The notes: a model not told the origin generated them from the sequence alone. A DNA stretch of 64,000 nt from Ignatzschineria rhizosphaerae (GCF_022655595.1 NZ_CP093379.1:1174501-1238500), one strand, 5' to 3'; positions 1-10,546 are shown, numbered from the stretch's first letter. Numbers and translations are program-made.

Positions 1-108
1 AGTATCCTTTATTTCCACAAACCATAATTTTAATTCAGGATTCCATCTTGCACCTAACCTCTTTGCCTCCTCTTTCTCTGCAAAAGGGACATTTAAATAG
101 AGTTTCAT
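1..108 (-). CDS. DUF5710-type domain protein, N-terminal part (cut by window edge)
   Basis: Only the first 36 codons lie in the window; the gene runs off the left edge. The visible peptide begins MKLYLNVPFAEKEEAKRLGA and continues with RWNPELKLWFV. This is the pattern of the small DUF5710 module (YLNVPF..K..AK.LGARW....K.W), which is found at the ends of many DNA-related and toxin/primase-type proteins. A purine-rich GGGGAG ribosome binding site lies about 6 bases upstream of the ATG. The biochemical role of the module is not established and the rest of the protein cannot be seen. Confidence 0.6.
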   Translation of the reverse strand, partial: MKLYLNVPFAEKEEAKRLGARWNPELKLWFVEIKDT

Positions 109-505
109 ATTTTATCTCCCCAAAGAATCTATCTATTACAAATTAAAAGCAACTGATACAAAAAACGTTACTATCTTCATCTACCATTTTTTAATGGCAT
201 TTTTCCATTGGCAAGATCTACCTATTATCTATTTTTAATATACGCAAAATGCCCAAAAGTGTATAGATATAGCTTTAACTGTGACATAAACTTCAAATTT
301 ATGCGCTAAACGGTTAAAATTGATAAGATTGATTTCCTTGCTTTGAAATTTGCCGGCATTCATCCGCTCTTTGCAAAAGCATCCAATTTTTAATAAATCT
401 AAAAAGACCTTTGAAACCGATATTGATGACGCTTCTTTATGAGGATCTCATCTCTATATTTCTTGGCCTTAAATTAATATCTACAACAATAAAGTAAAAG
501 ATTCC
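109..505. other. intergenic region upstream of alaS
   Basis: About 400 bases of AT-rich DNA between two divergently read genes. I see no convincing ORF, RNA gene or T-box leader for alaS, and no clear -35/-10 pair. One TGCCGGCA copy of the over-represented GCCGGC motif lies near 351. Confidence 0.4.
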
Positions 506-3112
506 ATGAAGACTAACGAAATTCGCCGTAAATTTATCGACTTCTTTGTGAGTAAAGGTCACAAAGAAGTTGCGTCGAGCTCACTGCTCCCTGCAAATGA
601 TCCTACGCTTCTCTTTACTAACGCCGGAATGAACCAATTTAAAGATTGTTTCCTTGGCCTTGAGAAACGTGATTATGTCACTGCAACAACTTCACAAAAA
701 TGTGTTCGAGCCGGCGGAAAACATAACGACTTAGAAAACGTAGGATTCACCGCGCGCCACCATACCTTCTTTGAAATGCTCGGCAACTTTAGCTTTGGCG
801 ATTACTTCAAAGAGAAAGCAATCGCTTATGCTTGGGAACTTTTAACAGAAGTTTACGGACTTCCTAAAGAGAAGCTTCTTGTCACGATTTATCACACAGA
901 TGACGAAGCCTTTAAGATCTGGAATGAGCAAATTGGCGTTCCGGCAGAAAAAATTATCCGTATTGGCGATAAGGAAGATGGCTCATCAGATAACTTCTGG
1001 CAAATGGGCGATACCGGTCCTTGTGGTCCTTGTTCTGAAATCTTCTACGATCATGGCGATCATATTTGGGGAGGTCCTCCTGGATCTGCTGAAGAAGATG
1101 GTGATCGTTTCATTGAGATCTGGAACCTTGTTTTCATGCAGTTTAACCGTGATGAAGAAGGAACCCTTCACCCATTACCTAATCCATCTATTGATACCGG
1201 TATGGGCCTTGAGCGTATCTCGGCTATTTTACAAAAAGTGCATAGTAACTATGAGATCGACCTTTTTGTGAAACTGCTTGAAGCTTCTGCAAAAGCAGTA
1301 GGAGTTGAGGATTTAGAGAATAACTCCCTTAAAGTCTTAAGTGATCATATTCGCTCTGTCTCTTTCTTAATTGCCGATAATATTCTTCCTTCCAACGAAG
1401 GTCGCGGCTATGTGCTTCGCCGTATTATTCGCCGTGCGATTCGTCATGGTTACAAGCTCGGTCAAAAAGAGCTCTTCTTCTACAAAATTGTCCCAACACT
1501 TGTTGCGGAAATGGGGGATGCGTACCCGCAGCTTAAAGAGAAAGAAGCTTTTATTATTGAGACAATCAAAGATGAAGAGAAACGTTTCTCGACAACGCTT
1601 GAGCATGGCTTAAAACTCCTTGAAGCAGATATTATCGCCCTAAAAGGCGCAAAAGAGATCCAAGGCGAGACGATCTTTAAACTCTATGATACTTACGGCT
1701 TCCCTGTTGACTTAACCAATGATATTGCGCGCGAACAAGCGTTAACGCTGGATATGGAAGGCTTTGAGAAATGCATGGAAGAGCAACGTGAGCGTGCTCG
1801 TGCGGCAAGTAACTTTGGTGCTGAAAAAGTCTTAGATCTGCAACATGCCGATAAAACGACTTTCTATGGTTATAATTTAGTAGAAGCAGACTCAACTATT
1901 GCCTCAATTCTTGTTAATGGTGAAGTTGTATCAAGCGCTACAGAAGGCAATGATGCGATTTTAATCCTCTCAGAAACACCTTTTTATGCAGAATCAGGGG
2001 GTCAAATTGGGGATACAGGGATTATCAAAGGCGATGGTTTTGAATTCTTAGTTAAAGATACTAAAAAACAACAAGATATCTTCCTGCATATTGGCGTTGT
2101 CAAATCAGGTGAAGTCAAACCTCATACCAAAGTCACAGCAATAATTGACAATAGTCGCCGTGAGTTGATTAAGAAAAATCACTCAGCAACCCACTTAATG
2201 CACGATGCACTTCAAGCGCTTTTAGGCTCACATATTGAACAGAAAGGTTCATTAGTTACGGATGATCGCCTACGTTTTGACTTCTCACACAATAAACCTG
2301 TAAGTTTTGAAGAGATTCAAAATATTGAACGTATGGTTAATGAAGCAATTCGCCACAATCATCCTGTCGACATTAATGAAATGCCCATTGATGAAGCAAA
2401 AGCAAAAGGTGCAATGGCGCTCTTTGGTGAAAAATATGGCGATGTCGTTCGCGTTGTTGTGATGGGCGATTCGATTGAGCTTTGTGGCGGAACTCACGTT
2501 GGTGCAACCGGTGATATTGGGCTCTTTAAAATCACGCAAGAAACAGGAATCGCAGCAGGTGTTCGCCGTATTGAAGCCGTTACTGGCGGTCAAGCGGTTG
2601 AGATTATGCTAGAGCAACAAGCAACGCTTAACAAACTGGCAAATACGCTTAAAACAGATAGCGCACACATTGTTTCTAAAGTCGATAGTGCCCTTGATGA
2701 GAGCAAAGCACTTCGTAAAGAGCTTGCTAATCTTCAATCTAAACTCGTATTTGCAAGTCGCAGCGAGATTCTTGCAAAAGCCGCCGATATTAATGGCATT
2801 AAAGTTATCGTTAGCCGAATTGATGGGGCTGATAATCGCTCTCTTCGTGAGCTTTGTGATAACTTACAAGCAGAAACAAAAGGTATCACGATGCTTGTTG
2901 CCGAAGTTGATGGTCGCGTTGCGCTTGTCACTAGCGTTGATAAAGCCTTAACGGATAGCGTAAAAGCCGGCGAACTCCTTAACATTGCGGCAACGGAAGT
3001 GGGCGGTAAAGGTGGTGGTCGTCCGGATTCTGCAACGGGCGGTGGTACTGAGCCTTCCAATATCCAAAAAGCGATTGACAGTGCCTTAAACTGGATTAAA
3101 ACGAAGATCTAA
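506..3112 (+). CDS. alaS: alanyl-tRNA synthetase
   Basis: Cytoplasmic class II synthetase that charges tRNA-Ala with alanine. The 868 residues match the usual full length (about 875). Visible in order are the class II catalytic core (RHHTFFEMLGNFSFGDYF near residue 90, DTGMGLER near 230), the editing domain with HSATHLMH near residue 557 and the zinc-site CGGTH near 661, and the C-terminal oligomerisation domain ending in the glycine-rich GGKGGGRPDSATGGGTEPSN typical of AlaRS. The start is set by the conserved beginning MKTNEIRRKFIDFF. The ribosome binding site is weak (AAAG-type). It is monocistronic, closed by a strong hairpin terminator. Confidence 0.98.
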   Translation: MKTNEIRRKFIDFFVSKGHKEVASSSLLPANDPTLLFTNAGMNQFKDCFLGLEKRDYVTATTSQKCVRAGGKHNDLENVGFTARHHTFFEMLGNFSFGDYFKEKAIAYAWELLTEVYGLPKEKLLVTIYHTDDEAFKIWNEQIGVPAEKIIRIGDKEDGSSDNFWQMGDTGPCGPCSEIFYDHGDHIWGGPPGSAEEDGDRFIEIWNLVFMQFNRDEEGTLHPLPNPSIDTGMGLERISAILQKVHSNYEIDLFVKLLEASAKAVGVEDLENNSLKVLSDHIRSVSFLIADNILPSNEGRGYVLRRIIRRAIRHGYKLGQKELFFYKIVPTLVAEMGDAYPQLKEKEAFIIETIKDEEKRFSTTLEHGLKLLEADIIALKGAKEIQGETIFKLYDTYGFPVDLTNDIAREQALTLDMEGFEKCMEEQRERARAASNFGAEKVLDLQHADKTTFYGYNLVEADSTIASILVNGEVVSSATEGNDAILILSETPFYAESGGQIGDTGIIKGDGFEFLVKDTKKQQDIFLHIGVVKSGEVKPHTKVTAIIDNSRRELIKKNHSATHLMHDALQALLGSHIEQKGSLVTDDRLRFDFSHNKPVSFEEIQNIERMVNEAIRHNHPVDINEMPIDEAKAKGAMALFGEKYGDVVRVVVMGDSIELCGGTHVGATGDIGLFKITQETGIAAGVRRIEAVTGGQAVEIMLEQQATLNKLANTLKTDSAHIVSKVDSALDESKALRKELANLQSKLVFASRSEILAKAADINGIKVIVSRIDGADNRSLRELCDNLQAETKGITMLVAEVDGRVALVTSVDKALTDSVKAGELLNIAATEVGGKGGGRPDSATGGGTEPSNIQKAIDSALNWIKTKI

Positions 3113-3160
3113 TTCTGCTTAAAGCGAGATAGAGATCCCTTAAACTAATAAAGTCGAATA

Positions 3161-3196
3161 AAACGGCATTGCTGACTATACAATGCCGTTTTTTAT
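3161..3196 (+). terminator. terminator of alaS
   Basis: Perfect 11-bp stem AAACGGCATTG / CAATGCCGTTT with a 9-base loop, followed by a run of T. It lies about 50 bases after the alaS stop. Confidence 0.85.
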
Positions 3197-3225
3197 CGCT
3201 ACTATTTTAAGAAGTCACAAGATTG

Positions 3226-3381
3226 TATCGTAAAATTGGTTTAAAAATCACAGGGTCAAATTGCCAGCCTCGGTTATGAAGAATAAAAGAGCGGTTCTAT
3301 TTGGCATCGTGCAAGCTAGTTTAATTCACGCACTGCACTGTTTTATTTTTAAATACCGTTTCTTAAACCAAATCAACTATA
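3226..3381. repeat. dispersed TATAGTG-type inverted-repeat element, copy 1 (diverged)
   Basis: Same layout as the other copies: left end TATCGTAAAATTGGTTTAAA, central block with GGTTATGA, GCGGTTCTAT and GGCATCGTGCAAGCTA, right end TTTCTTAAACCAAATCAACT followed by ATAA. The ends form imperfect inverted repeats. A short open frame inside it (3261-3449) is not a believable gene. Confidence 0.65.
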
Positions 3382-3508
3382 AAATCTCAAAGCGCGCACA
3401 AAATAAGCGTAGAAGTGCAGATCCTAGATCAAGACCTTTATCTGCATAAGCTAAAACAGCACTGACGACTAAAAATAACCAGATTCATCAAAGCTAAGGA
3501 ACCTTTTC

Positions 3509-4696
3509 ATGTCCATTATCCATCAAGATGCCCTACGCACTTATGAGCCTCAATTAATTGAATATCGCCGTTATCTCCATCAATATCCAGAGCTCTCTTT
3601 TGAAGAGACTAAAACAAGTGAATATATTACAAAAGAGATGGAAAAACTTGAGCATGCCACAATCTCCCACCCTGTTGGCAACTCCGTTTTAGTAAAGTTT
3701 ATCACAGGTAAACCAGGCCCTAAAATTGGGCTACGCGGTGATATTGATGCGCTAGCTATTGAAGAAGAACGCGATGATATCGATTTTAAATCTAAAAATC
3801 CTGGCAAAATGCACGCTTGTGGTCACGATGCTCATACAGCAATTTTAATGATGGCTTGCCACTACTTTAACGATCATTTTGATGAGCTCACAGGCGAAGT
3901 CTGGGCGATCTTTCAACACGCAGAAGAACTCCTTCCTGGCGGCGCACAGGAACTTGTAGCAACAGGAATTTTTCATGAATTAGACTTTATGTATGGTCAT
4001 CACCTTTGGACGCTACTGCCAACAGGAACAATTGACCTTAAAGATGGCGCAGTTACTTCTAATACGGATGTCTATACAGCAAAAATATTTGGTAAAGGAG
4101 GTCACTCTTCGGAGCCGCAAAACTGTATTGATCCCGTAGTCATTGCCGCACAAATCGTCAGTCAAATGCAATCGATCGTGGCACGTCAAATTGCGCCTTT
4201 AGAAGCAGGTGTTTTAAGTAATACTTACATCAATGGCGGGCGTAAAAATGCTTTAAATGTGATTCCAAACTATGCAGAAATTGGTGGTAGCGTTCGCTCA
4301 ACAACCCCTCAAATGCGGGAGCTCTTTAAAAAATCGATTACTAAAATCATTACTTCTACTTGTGAGAACTTTGATACTACCTGCGAAATTGATTACCAAT
4401 TTGGTTATGGCATGACCGATAACAATCTTGAAAAAACAGCTTTTGTCAGAGAGATCGCCACCCAAATTCCGGAAGCGAATGTGATTGCCAATCCCACCTA
4501 CCTTGCGGGGGAAGATTTTAGTGCTTTTGCAGAAATAGTGCCGGCAACTTTTGCCTTTGTAGGGGTTGGTAACAAAGATAAAGATTGTATCTATCCTCAT
4601 CACCATCCTAAATTTAGTATGGATGAAGATGGCTTTTTATTAGGAATGCAGATGTTTATTAACGTTGTGATGAACTACCCTAAGTATTTTTCATAA
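3509..4696 (+). CDS. M20 family amidohydrolase (N-acyl-amino acid / hippurate hydrolase type)
   Basis: Predicted cytoplasmic metal-dependent amidohydrolase, 395 residues, without signal peptide. Members of M20D cleave the amide bond of N-acylated amino acids or aminobenzoyl-glutamate-like substrates with two metal ions. Visible metal and catalytic motifs are GLRGDIDAL near residue 75, HACGHDAHTA at about 101-110, FQHAEELLPGGAQE at about 135-148, YGHHLW near 165 and PHHHPKF near the C-terminus. AAGGAA lies just upstream of the ATG. It is a close paralogue of the enzyme at 21316, sharing long identical motifs, but stands alone without a transporter gene. Substrate cannot be decided from sequence. 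Confidence 0.9.
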   Translation: MSIIHQDALRTYEPQLIEYRRYLHQYPELSFEETKTSEYITKEMEKLEHATISHPVGNSVLVKFITGKPGPKIGLRGDIDALAIEEERDDIDFKSKNPGKMHACGHDAHTAILMMACHYFNDHFDELTGEVWAIFQHAEELLPGGAQELVATGIFHELDFMYGHHLWTLLPTGTIDLKDGAVTSNTDVYTAKIFGKGGHSSEPQNCIDPVVIAAQIVSQMQSIVARQIAPLEAGVLSNTYINGGRKNALNVIPNYAEIGGSVRSTTPQMRELFKKSITKIITSTCENFDTTCEIDYQFGYGMTDNNLEKTAFVREIATQIPEANVIANPTYLAGEDFSAFAEIVPATFAFVGVGNKDKDCIYPHHHPKFSMDEDGFLLGMQMFINVVMNYPKYFS

Positions 4697-4721
4697 ATAC
4701 ATTTTCAAATAAAATCTCTAT

Positions 4722-4753
4722 AAAGCCCTAATCTTATTGCAGGGCTTTTTTTA
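4722..4753 (+). terminator. terminator of the M20 amidohydrolase gene
   Basis: Stem AAAGCCCT / AGGGCTTT with an 11-base loop and a following T-run, 25 bases after the stop codon. Confidence 0.8.
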
Positions 4754-4765
4754 TAACCTTTTTAC

Positions 4766-5010
4766 TATAATCGATTCAGTTTAAGAAACATTATAGTGAA
4801 ATCAGTTCAAAATAGACTTATTTAAATGCCAGCGCATCAGCTATTAAACAATAAGAAATATGTTCTATCCGACATCTTGCAAGTACTATTTAATACGCAC
4901 CTTGATAGATTTATGCAATGCTAGAGGGAATAGATAGAACGATTCTTGCGCTCCTCATCTCAGGTGCACCGGTAATATGGTTCAGTAACTTTTAAACGAA
5001 TTTTGCTATA
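4766..5010. repeat. dispersed TATAGTG-type element, copy 2 (composite)
   Basis: Begins TATAATCGATTCAGTTTAAG, has an internal second end TATAGTGAAATCAGTTCAAA, and closes with ACTTTTAAACGAATTTTGC followed by TATA. Two partial units therefore appear joined. A segment around 4850-4940 (containing CTAGAGGGAATA and ATAGATTTATGC) recurs as reverse complement at 13650-13760. The remaining stretch 5011-5401 is AT-rich and I see no gene in it. Confidence 0.65.
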
Positions 5011-5401
5011 TTAATCATTATTGCTAATTACTTAACAATAATCCCCTGCACTCCTTATTTTTAATATTCTTGACCAACCTTCATAAAAAAACTCAATTTA
5101 TTAGGATCTATTCGCAAGATTGCCCTGAAACAGTTAAACTAAAGAATAACAACTCTAAATTAAAAAGTTTTATTGATACTGAAAAAAATACCAATTTCAA
5201 AGAATGTTCAGCCACTCTTTGTTATAGATATATTGATAAATAAGAGGATCATTAATTCATAATATTATTTCTAGCTATCATCTGTCTTTTTTACAACGTT
5301 AAGATAAACTAATAATTAATAGAAAACATATCACATTATCGCAACTAGCTCCGGCAATGACGGTTTTGTCATTAAATCGAGTACTAACCTGAGGTTTCCA
5401 A

Positions 5402-6493
5402 ATGCAAAAAAGCAATCGTAAAAAATATATTATCGGCGGTATCATCATTCTAGGATTGATCATCATCGCAAACTATTTTTTAAACCGTGACCAAATGGAA
5501 GGATTTATCAAAAGTAATGGTCGCATCGAAGTGACTCCCCTTGATATCTCTACAAAGCTCCCCGGTAGAGTTGATAAAATCTTAGTAGATGAGGGTGATT
5601 ATGTAGAAGAGGGACAATTATTAGCAATCATGCAACTTGATTCATTAGAAGCACAACTTGCAGAAGCAGAAGCCTATCATCAACAAGCGCAGCACCAAGC
5701 AGACTCAGCTAAAGCGGTGATACAAGCTCGTGAAAGTGATAAAGTCGCGGCAGAAGCCGCCGTTTCAGCAACTGAAAGCCAACTCTACGCGGCTGAAAGA
5801 AAGTTAAACCGTCTACAGGCACTTGTTAAAAGAGGTGCAACAACAGAACAAGATTTTGATGACCAAGAAGCATTTACCCGAGTCTTAAAAGCAGATGTTG
5901 CCACCGCAAACTCTAAAGTTTTAGCAGCACAAGCCGCTATTGATGCAGCAAAAGCACAATTTGTTGCGGCAGAATCGCAAGTCATCGCCGCTGAAGCGAC
6001 GATTAATCGAGTTAAAGCAGATATTAAAGATGCCAATCTTATTGCGCCTGTTACAGGTCGTATCCAATACCGTATCTCTGAACCTTCAGAAGTTTTAGGC
6101 GCTGGTGGAAAAGTATTAAATCTCTTAGATCTTTCAAAGGTTTATATGACATTCTTTGTGCCAACAGAATATACCGGCATGTTGATCGAGGGAAAAGATG
6201 ATGGTACCGAGGTACGCATTGTCTTAGATGTTGCCCCTGATTCACCAATCCCTGCACGCATTACCTTTGTTTCACCAGAAGCGCAATTTACACCAAAAAC
6301 GGTTGAAACCCAAAGTGAGCGCCAAAAATTGATGTATCGAGTCAAAGCGCAGATCAATCCTGAACTTTTAGATCGCTATCAAAAATATATTAAAACAGGC
6401 GTAACAGGAGAGGCTTACATTAAAGTCGATCCTAATAAAAAATGGCCGGCATTCTTAAATGGCCCGCTAATTGAAGAAGCAAATGCGAAGTAA
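5402..6493 (+). CDS. yhiI: HlyD-family periplasmic adaptor (membrane fusion protein)
   Basis: Inner-membrane-anchored adaptor linking an ABC exporter to the outer envelope, 363 residues. One N-terminal membrane segment (about residues 9-27) is followed by the biotinyl-lipoyl-like half motif PGRVDKILVDEGDYVEEGQ. A long Ala/Glu/Gln-rich coiled-coil hairpin follows (about residues 80-205), then the second lipoyl half and beta-barrel region (LIAPVTGRIQYRISEPSEVL onward). It is the first gene of a three-gene cluster with the double-ABC fusion and a permease, the same order as E. coli yhiI-rbbA-yhhJ, which supports the name. The exported substrate is unknown. GAGG precedes the start. Confidence 0.85.
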   Translation: MQKSNRKKYIIGGIIILGLIIIANYFLNRDQMEGFIKSNGRIEVTPLDISTKLPGRVDKILVDEGDYVEEGQLLAIMQLDSLEAQLAEAEAYHQQAQHQADSAKAVIQARESDKVAAEAAVSATESQLYAAERKLNRLQALVKRGATTEQDFDDQEAFTRVLKADVATANSKVLAAQAAIDAAKAQFVAAESQVIAAEATINRVKADIKDANLIAPVTGRIQYRISEPSEVLGAGGKVLNLLDLSKVYMTFFVPTEYTGMLIEGKDDGTEVRIVLDVAPDSPIPARITFVSPEAQFTPKTVETQSERQKLMYRVKAQINPELLDRYQKYIKTGVTGEAYIKVDPNKKWPAFLNGPLIEEANAK

Positions 6494-6505
6494 ATAATGT
6501 TACTC

Positions 6506-6532
6506 TCCCGCTCCTACAAAATGTGAGCGGGA
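6506..6532. other. intercistronic hairpin between adaptor and ABC gene
   Basis: Perfect 8-bp stem TCCCGCTC / GAGCGGGA around an 11-base loop, without a T-run. It could set mRNA stability or relative expression inside the operon rather than terminate fully. Confidence 0.5.
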
Positions 6533-6583
6533 AATTCACTATCGCTCCTTGTTTCTCATTTAATTCATAAGGAATCTCTATCG

Positions 6584-9355
6584 ATGATTATGAAAGAAGC
6601 CGTTGTATCTATTCAAAACGTCAGCTTTAATTACAAAGATAACGTTGCACTAGATCACCTCTCTATTGATTTCCCAAGTGGAATCATTACCGGGATGATC
6701 GGTCCTGATGGCGTCGGTAAATCGACCCTTCTATCGCTAATTTCAGGCGCAAGAGCCATCCAAACGGGTGAAGTGATTGTCCTTGGTGGTGATATGCGTG
6801 AAAAGGCTGTACGAGACGTTATCTGTCCCCGTATTGCTTACATGCCACAAGGGCTTGGAAAAAACCTCTACCCAACGCTCTCTGTGGAGGAGAATTTACA
6901 GTTTTTTGGCAGGCTTTTTGGGCATGATGCAAAAGAGCGCCGTCAGAGAATTGATGATTTAACCAAAAGCACTGGACTTTATAACTTCCTCGATCGCCCT
7001 GCCGGCAAACTCTCAGGGGGCATGAAACAAAAGCTCGGACTTTGCTGTGCGCTGATTCATGATCCTGATCTTTTAATTTTAGATGAGCCCACAACAGGCG
7101 TTGACCCTTTAGCGCGAGCCCAATTTTGGGACCTGATCAACCGTATCCGCCTAGAGCGTCCTTCAATGAGCGTGATTGTTGCAACGGCTTATATGGATGA
7201 AGCGGAAAGATTTGATTGGTTAATTGCGATGGATGATGGCAAGATTTTAGCAACAGGCACCACTAAAGAGCTCTTAAGCCGCACACAAACGGATAACTTA
7301 GAAGCCGCCTTTATTTCCCTTCTTCCAGAAGAGAAAAAAGAAGGTTACGAGCCAATTGTCGTCCCCCCGCTTGAGATTGATAAAAACACTCCCACCGCAA
7401 TTAAAGCGGAAGGCTTAACCATGCGTTTTGGGTCTTTCACTGCCGTTGATAATGTGAGCTTTGAGATCCAAAAAGGAGAAATTTTTGGATTTTTAGGTTC
7501 AAATGGTTGCGGAAAATCAACCACAATGAAGATGCTGACAGGTCTTTTACCGGCATCAGAAGGAACTGCTTGGCTATTTGGTAAAGAGATCGATTCTAAT
7601 GACATTAATATCCGTAAACGTGTGGGATATATGTCACAAGCCTTCTCACTTTATAGTGAGCTCACGGTACTTCAAAATCTTGAACTTCACGCTAAACTTT
7701 TTCATGTTCCCAAAGAAAAGATCGATGCCCGTATTGATGAGATGATCCATCGCTTTGAGCTTAAAACCGTATTAGATAAGCTCCCTGATGATATTCCTCT
7801 AGGAATGAAACAGCGCTTATCACTTGCTGTAGCAATGGTACATAAGCCAGAGCTCTTAATTTTAGATGAGCCAACCTCTGGCGTTGACCCTGTTGCAAGA
7901 GATAGCTTTTGGCGCTTATTAATTGAACTTTCCCGTAAAGATGGGGTCACAATCTTTATCTCAACCCACTTTATGAATGAAGCTCTTCGATGTGATCGGA
8001 TGTCGATGATGCATGCAGGGAAAGTGCTTGATAGCGATACCCCTCAAAATCTTGTTATTAAGCAGCAAACAGATACGCTAGAAGAAGCATTTATAAAATA
8101 TCTCTTAGATGCAGGCGCTGGCGATGAGATGCCTGAAGATGAATCATTAGAAACCATTGCCTCAAAAGAGAGCGAAACAACTAATGACAGCGCCCCTTTA
8201 GAAATCACACCAGAAACTGAAAAGCCCAAACGCTTTAGCTTACAGCGCCTATTAAGTTATACCTGGCGAGAGACTCTAGAATTACGCCGAGATCCGGTAA
8301 GAGCAACACTTGCCCTTTTAGGATCGCTCATCTTAATGGCGACAATCGGCTATGGGATTACTATGGACGTTGAGGATCTTCCCTATGCCATTTTAGATCG
8401 GGATCAAACCACCTTAAGTACTAGCTATGTCAATAACATTTCAGGCTCTCGCTACTTTATAGAGCAAGAGCCGATCTATGATTACGAAGAGCTCGATTAC
8501 CGAATGCGTAATGCCGAAATTGCATTAGCTATTGAAATCCCGCCTAACTTTGCTCGCAATGTTGCAAAAGGCTCTCCTGTTGATATTGCGGTCTGGATTG
8601 ATGGTGCAATGCCGCAAAGAGCGGAAACTATTCGTGGTTATGTCCAAGGAATGCACTTAGACTGGCTCCAAAAAGAGGCAAAATACCAATACGGTTTAGA
8701 GTTTGCGCCACAATTTAATGTGGAGGTACGTTATCGTTATAACCCTGATGTTAAAAGCTTAATGGCGATTGTTCCAGGCGTTATTCCCATCATGCTTCTC
8801 TTAATTCCGGCAATGCTTGCAGCGCTCTCTGTTGTGAGAGAGAAAGAACTTGGATCAATACTTAATCTCTATGTCACGCCGGTTACAAAATTTGAGTTTT
8901 TACTAGGAAAACAGCTTCCTTATATCATTATTGCCCTTTTAAACTTCTTCTTAATGGTCTTTATGGCAATTTTGATCTTTGGTGTCCCTGTTAAAGGGGG
9001 CTTAATTACGCTAACCATTGCGGCATTTTTCTTCTCCATATTCTCCACAGGATTTGGTTTACTCGCATCAAGTTTTACCAGTAGTCAAATTGGGGCAATG
9101 TTCTTCACTATTATTGGAACCTTAATTCCTGCCATTCAATTTGCCGGAATGCTCAATCCTGTAAGCTCAATGGATGGAATCTCTCGTCTTATTGGGGAGA
9201 TCTACCCTGCTTCTCATATGCTAACCGTTTCCCGAGGTATCTTTAGTAAATCACTCTACTTCAGCGATCTCTCTGGGGAGCTATTTATCTTGATGATTGG
9301 TGGCCCGCTCATTGTTCTTTGCAGTGTTCTTTTACTCAAAAAACAGGATTCTTAA
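6584..9355 (+). CDS. rbbA: double ABC ATPase / permease fusion, RbbA (YhiH) type
   Basis: 923 residues: two ATP-binding cassettes followed by an ABC-2 type membrane domain. First cassette: Walker [12 protein letters not shown] near residue 43, signature [10 protein letters not shown] near 143, Walker [14 protein letters not shown]. Second cassette: Walker [12 protein letters not shown] near 305, Walker [14 protein letters not shown], but the signature is [10 protein letters not shown] instead of LSGG. The membrane part (residues from about 575) has one segment, a large periplasmic loop and a C-terminal block of about five segments. E. coli RbbA (about 911 aa) has the same architecture and was described as ribosome-associated. 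In this operon context an export role with adaptor and YhhJ is the natural reading. AAGGAA precedes the ATG. Confidence 0.88.
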   Translation: MIMKEAVVSIQNVSFNYKDNVALDHLSIDFPSGIITGMIGPDGVGKSTLLSLISGARAIQTGEVIVLGGDMREKAVRDVICPRIAYMPQGLGKNLYPTLSVEENLQFFGRLFGHDAKERRQRIDDLTKSTGLYNFLDRPAGKLSGGMKQKLGLCCALIHDPDLLILDEPTTGVDPLARAQFWDLINRIRLERPSMSVIVATAYMDEAERFDWLIAMDDGKILATGTTKELLSRTQTDNLEAAFISLLPEEKKEGYEPIVVPPLEIDKNTPTAIKAEGLTMRFGSFTAVDNVSFEIQKGEIFGFLGSNGCGKSTTMKMLTGLLPASEGTAWLFGKEIDSNDINIRKRVGYMSQAFSLYSELTVLQNLELHAKLFHVPKEKIDARIDEMIHRFELKTVLDKLPDDIPLGMKQRLSLAVAMVHKPELLILDEPTSGVDPVARDSFWRLLIELSRKDGVTIFISTHFMNEALRCDRMSMMHAGKVLDSDTPQNLVIKQQTDTLEEAFIKYLLDAGAGDEMPEDESLETIASKESETTNDSAPLEITPETEKPKRFSLQRLLSYTWRETLELRRDPVRATLALLGSLILMATIGYGITMDVEDLPYAILDRDQTTLSTSYVNNISGSRYFIEQEPIYDYEELDYRMRNAEIALAIEIPPNFARNVAKGSPVDIAVWIDGAMPQRAETIRGYVQGMHLDWLQKEAKYQYGLEFAPQFNVEVRYRYNPDVKSLMAIVPGVIPIMLLLIPAMLAALSVVREKELGSILNLYVTPVTKFEFLLGKQLPYIIIALLNFFLMVFMAILIFGVPVKGGLITLTIAAFFFSIFSTGFGLLASSFTSSQIGAMFFTIIGTLIPAIQFAGMLNPVSSMDGISRLIGEIYPASHMLTVSRGIFSKSLYFSDLSGELFILMIGGPLIVLCSVLLLKKQDS

Positions 9356-9356
9356 G

Positions 9357-10487
9357 ATGGTCAAAAACAGTATTGAAAATATCTACAATCTTGGTGTAAA
9401 AGAGCTTTGGAGCTTAATCCGAGATCCGATTTTACTAATTTTAATTGCCTTTACCTTTACCGCATCTGTTTATACCGCGGCAACGGCGGTGCCTGATGGG
9501 TTACAAAATGCAAGTATCGGCATTGTAGATGAAGACCGCTCAACGTTATCTGAGCGCCTTCAAACAGCCTTTTACCCCCCGCAATTTACACTCCCTGATG
9601 AGATTACACTCAGTGAAATGGATGCAGGCTTAGATCGTGGCGAATATACATTTGTCCTCAATATCCCCCCGTCATTTCAACAAGATCTCTTAGGCAATCG
9701 TCATCCAACCATGCAGCTTAATATCGATGCCACAAGAATGACGCAAGGCTTTACCGGTAATATGATTATCAATCAGATCATCAATGCCGAGATTAGTGAA
9801 TATTTAGCAAGGGAACGTTCTGTACAGGATTTACCTGTTAACTTAACAGAGAGAATGCGCTTTAACCCAAACCTTACAGCTTCATGGTTTGGGGCACTCA
9901 ATGAAGTGATTAACTTAGTCACGATGCTCTCTATTATCTTAACGGGAGCGGCTGTTATTCGGGAGCGAGAACGAGGCACGATTGAGCACCTTCTTGTCAT
10001 GCCTTTAACACCCTTTGAGATCATGCTCTCAAAAGTGTGGTCGATGGGATTAGTGGTGCTTATTGCCTCATCCCTTTCATTGATATTTGTGGTTCAAGGC
10101 GCTTTAGATGTGCCTATTGAAGGCTCTATCACGCTCTTTATTGTGGGCGCTGCGCTCAATCTTTTTGCAACGACCTCCATTGGGATTTATCTCGCCACAA
10201 TTGCTAGAAACATGCCGCAGTTTGGAATGCTATTACTCCTTGTTCTTGTGCCTTTACAGATGCTTTCAGGAGGAATGACGCCACGAGAGAGTATGCCAGA
10301 AATCATTCAATATATTATGCTCGCCGCACCCACAACGCACTTTATTGAGCTTGGAAAAGCCATTCTCTTTAGAGGCGCCGGCATCTCAATTGTTTGGCCT
10401 TCTATGGGGTATCTGCTCTTAATTGGCTCGGCTTTCTTCTACTTTGCACATCGTAGATTTAGAGCAACAATTGGGCAGATGGCTTAA
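9357..10487 (+). CDS. yhhJ: ABC-2 type permease, YhhJ type
   Basis: 376-residue inner-membrane permease: one N-terminal segment (LILIAFTFTASVYTAATAV), a periplasmic domain, then five C-terminal segments with the ABC-2 signature region (IRERERGTIEHLLVMPLTPFE, written here for position only, near residue 200). The start is placed at the ATG one base after the stop of rbbA because AGGATT lies just upstream and the length then matches YhhJ; an upstream in-frame ATG at 9297 inside rbbA is less likely. It is translationally coupled to rbbA and last in the operon, which ends with a strong terminator. Confidence 0.85.
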   Translation: MVKNSIENIYNLGVKELWSLIRDPILLILIAFTFTASVYTAATAVPDGLQNASIGIVDEDRSTLSERLQTAFYPPQFTLPDEITLSEMDAGLDRGEYTFVLNIPPSFQQDLLGNRHPTMQLNIDATRMTQGFTGNMIINQIINAEISEYLARERSVQDLPVNLTERMRFNPNLTASWFGALNEVINLVTMLSIILTGAAVIRERERGTIEHLLVMPLTPFEIMLSKVWSMGLVVLIASSLSLIFVVQGALDVPIEGSITLFIVGAALNLFATTSIGIYLATIARNMPQFGMLLLLVLVPLQMLSGGMTPRESMPEIIQYIMLAAPTTHFIELGKAILFRGAGISIVWPSMGYLLLIGSAFFYFAHRRFRATIGQMA

Positions 10488-10546
10488 AACTAATTCAATT
10501 TATATTAAGGGTTAGTTATCAAATAAAAGGCTAATAACGCACTAAC

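Noticed and set aside
380-505. T-box or other leader riboswitch upstream of alaS
   Set aside because: No T-box sequence, no competing terminator/antiterminator; such leaders are also unusual in this group.
3261-3449. 62-residue open frame downstream of alaS
   Set aside because: Lies inside a dispersed repeat element; similar frames occur in other copies (28348-28575, 47284-47505, 61961-62188) without conserved protein sequence.
5070-5243. 57-codon open frame starting with TTG
   Set aside because: No ribosome binding site, no recognisable similarity and low-complexity AT-rich sequence; treated as chance.
9297-9356. Upstream start for the YhhJ-type permease at 9297
   Set aside because: Would overlap rbbA by about 60 bases without a ribosome binding site; ATG at 9357 has AGGATT and gives the family length.
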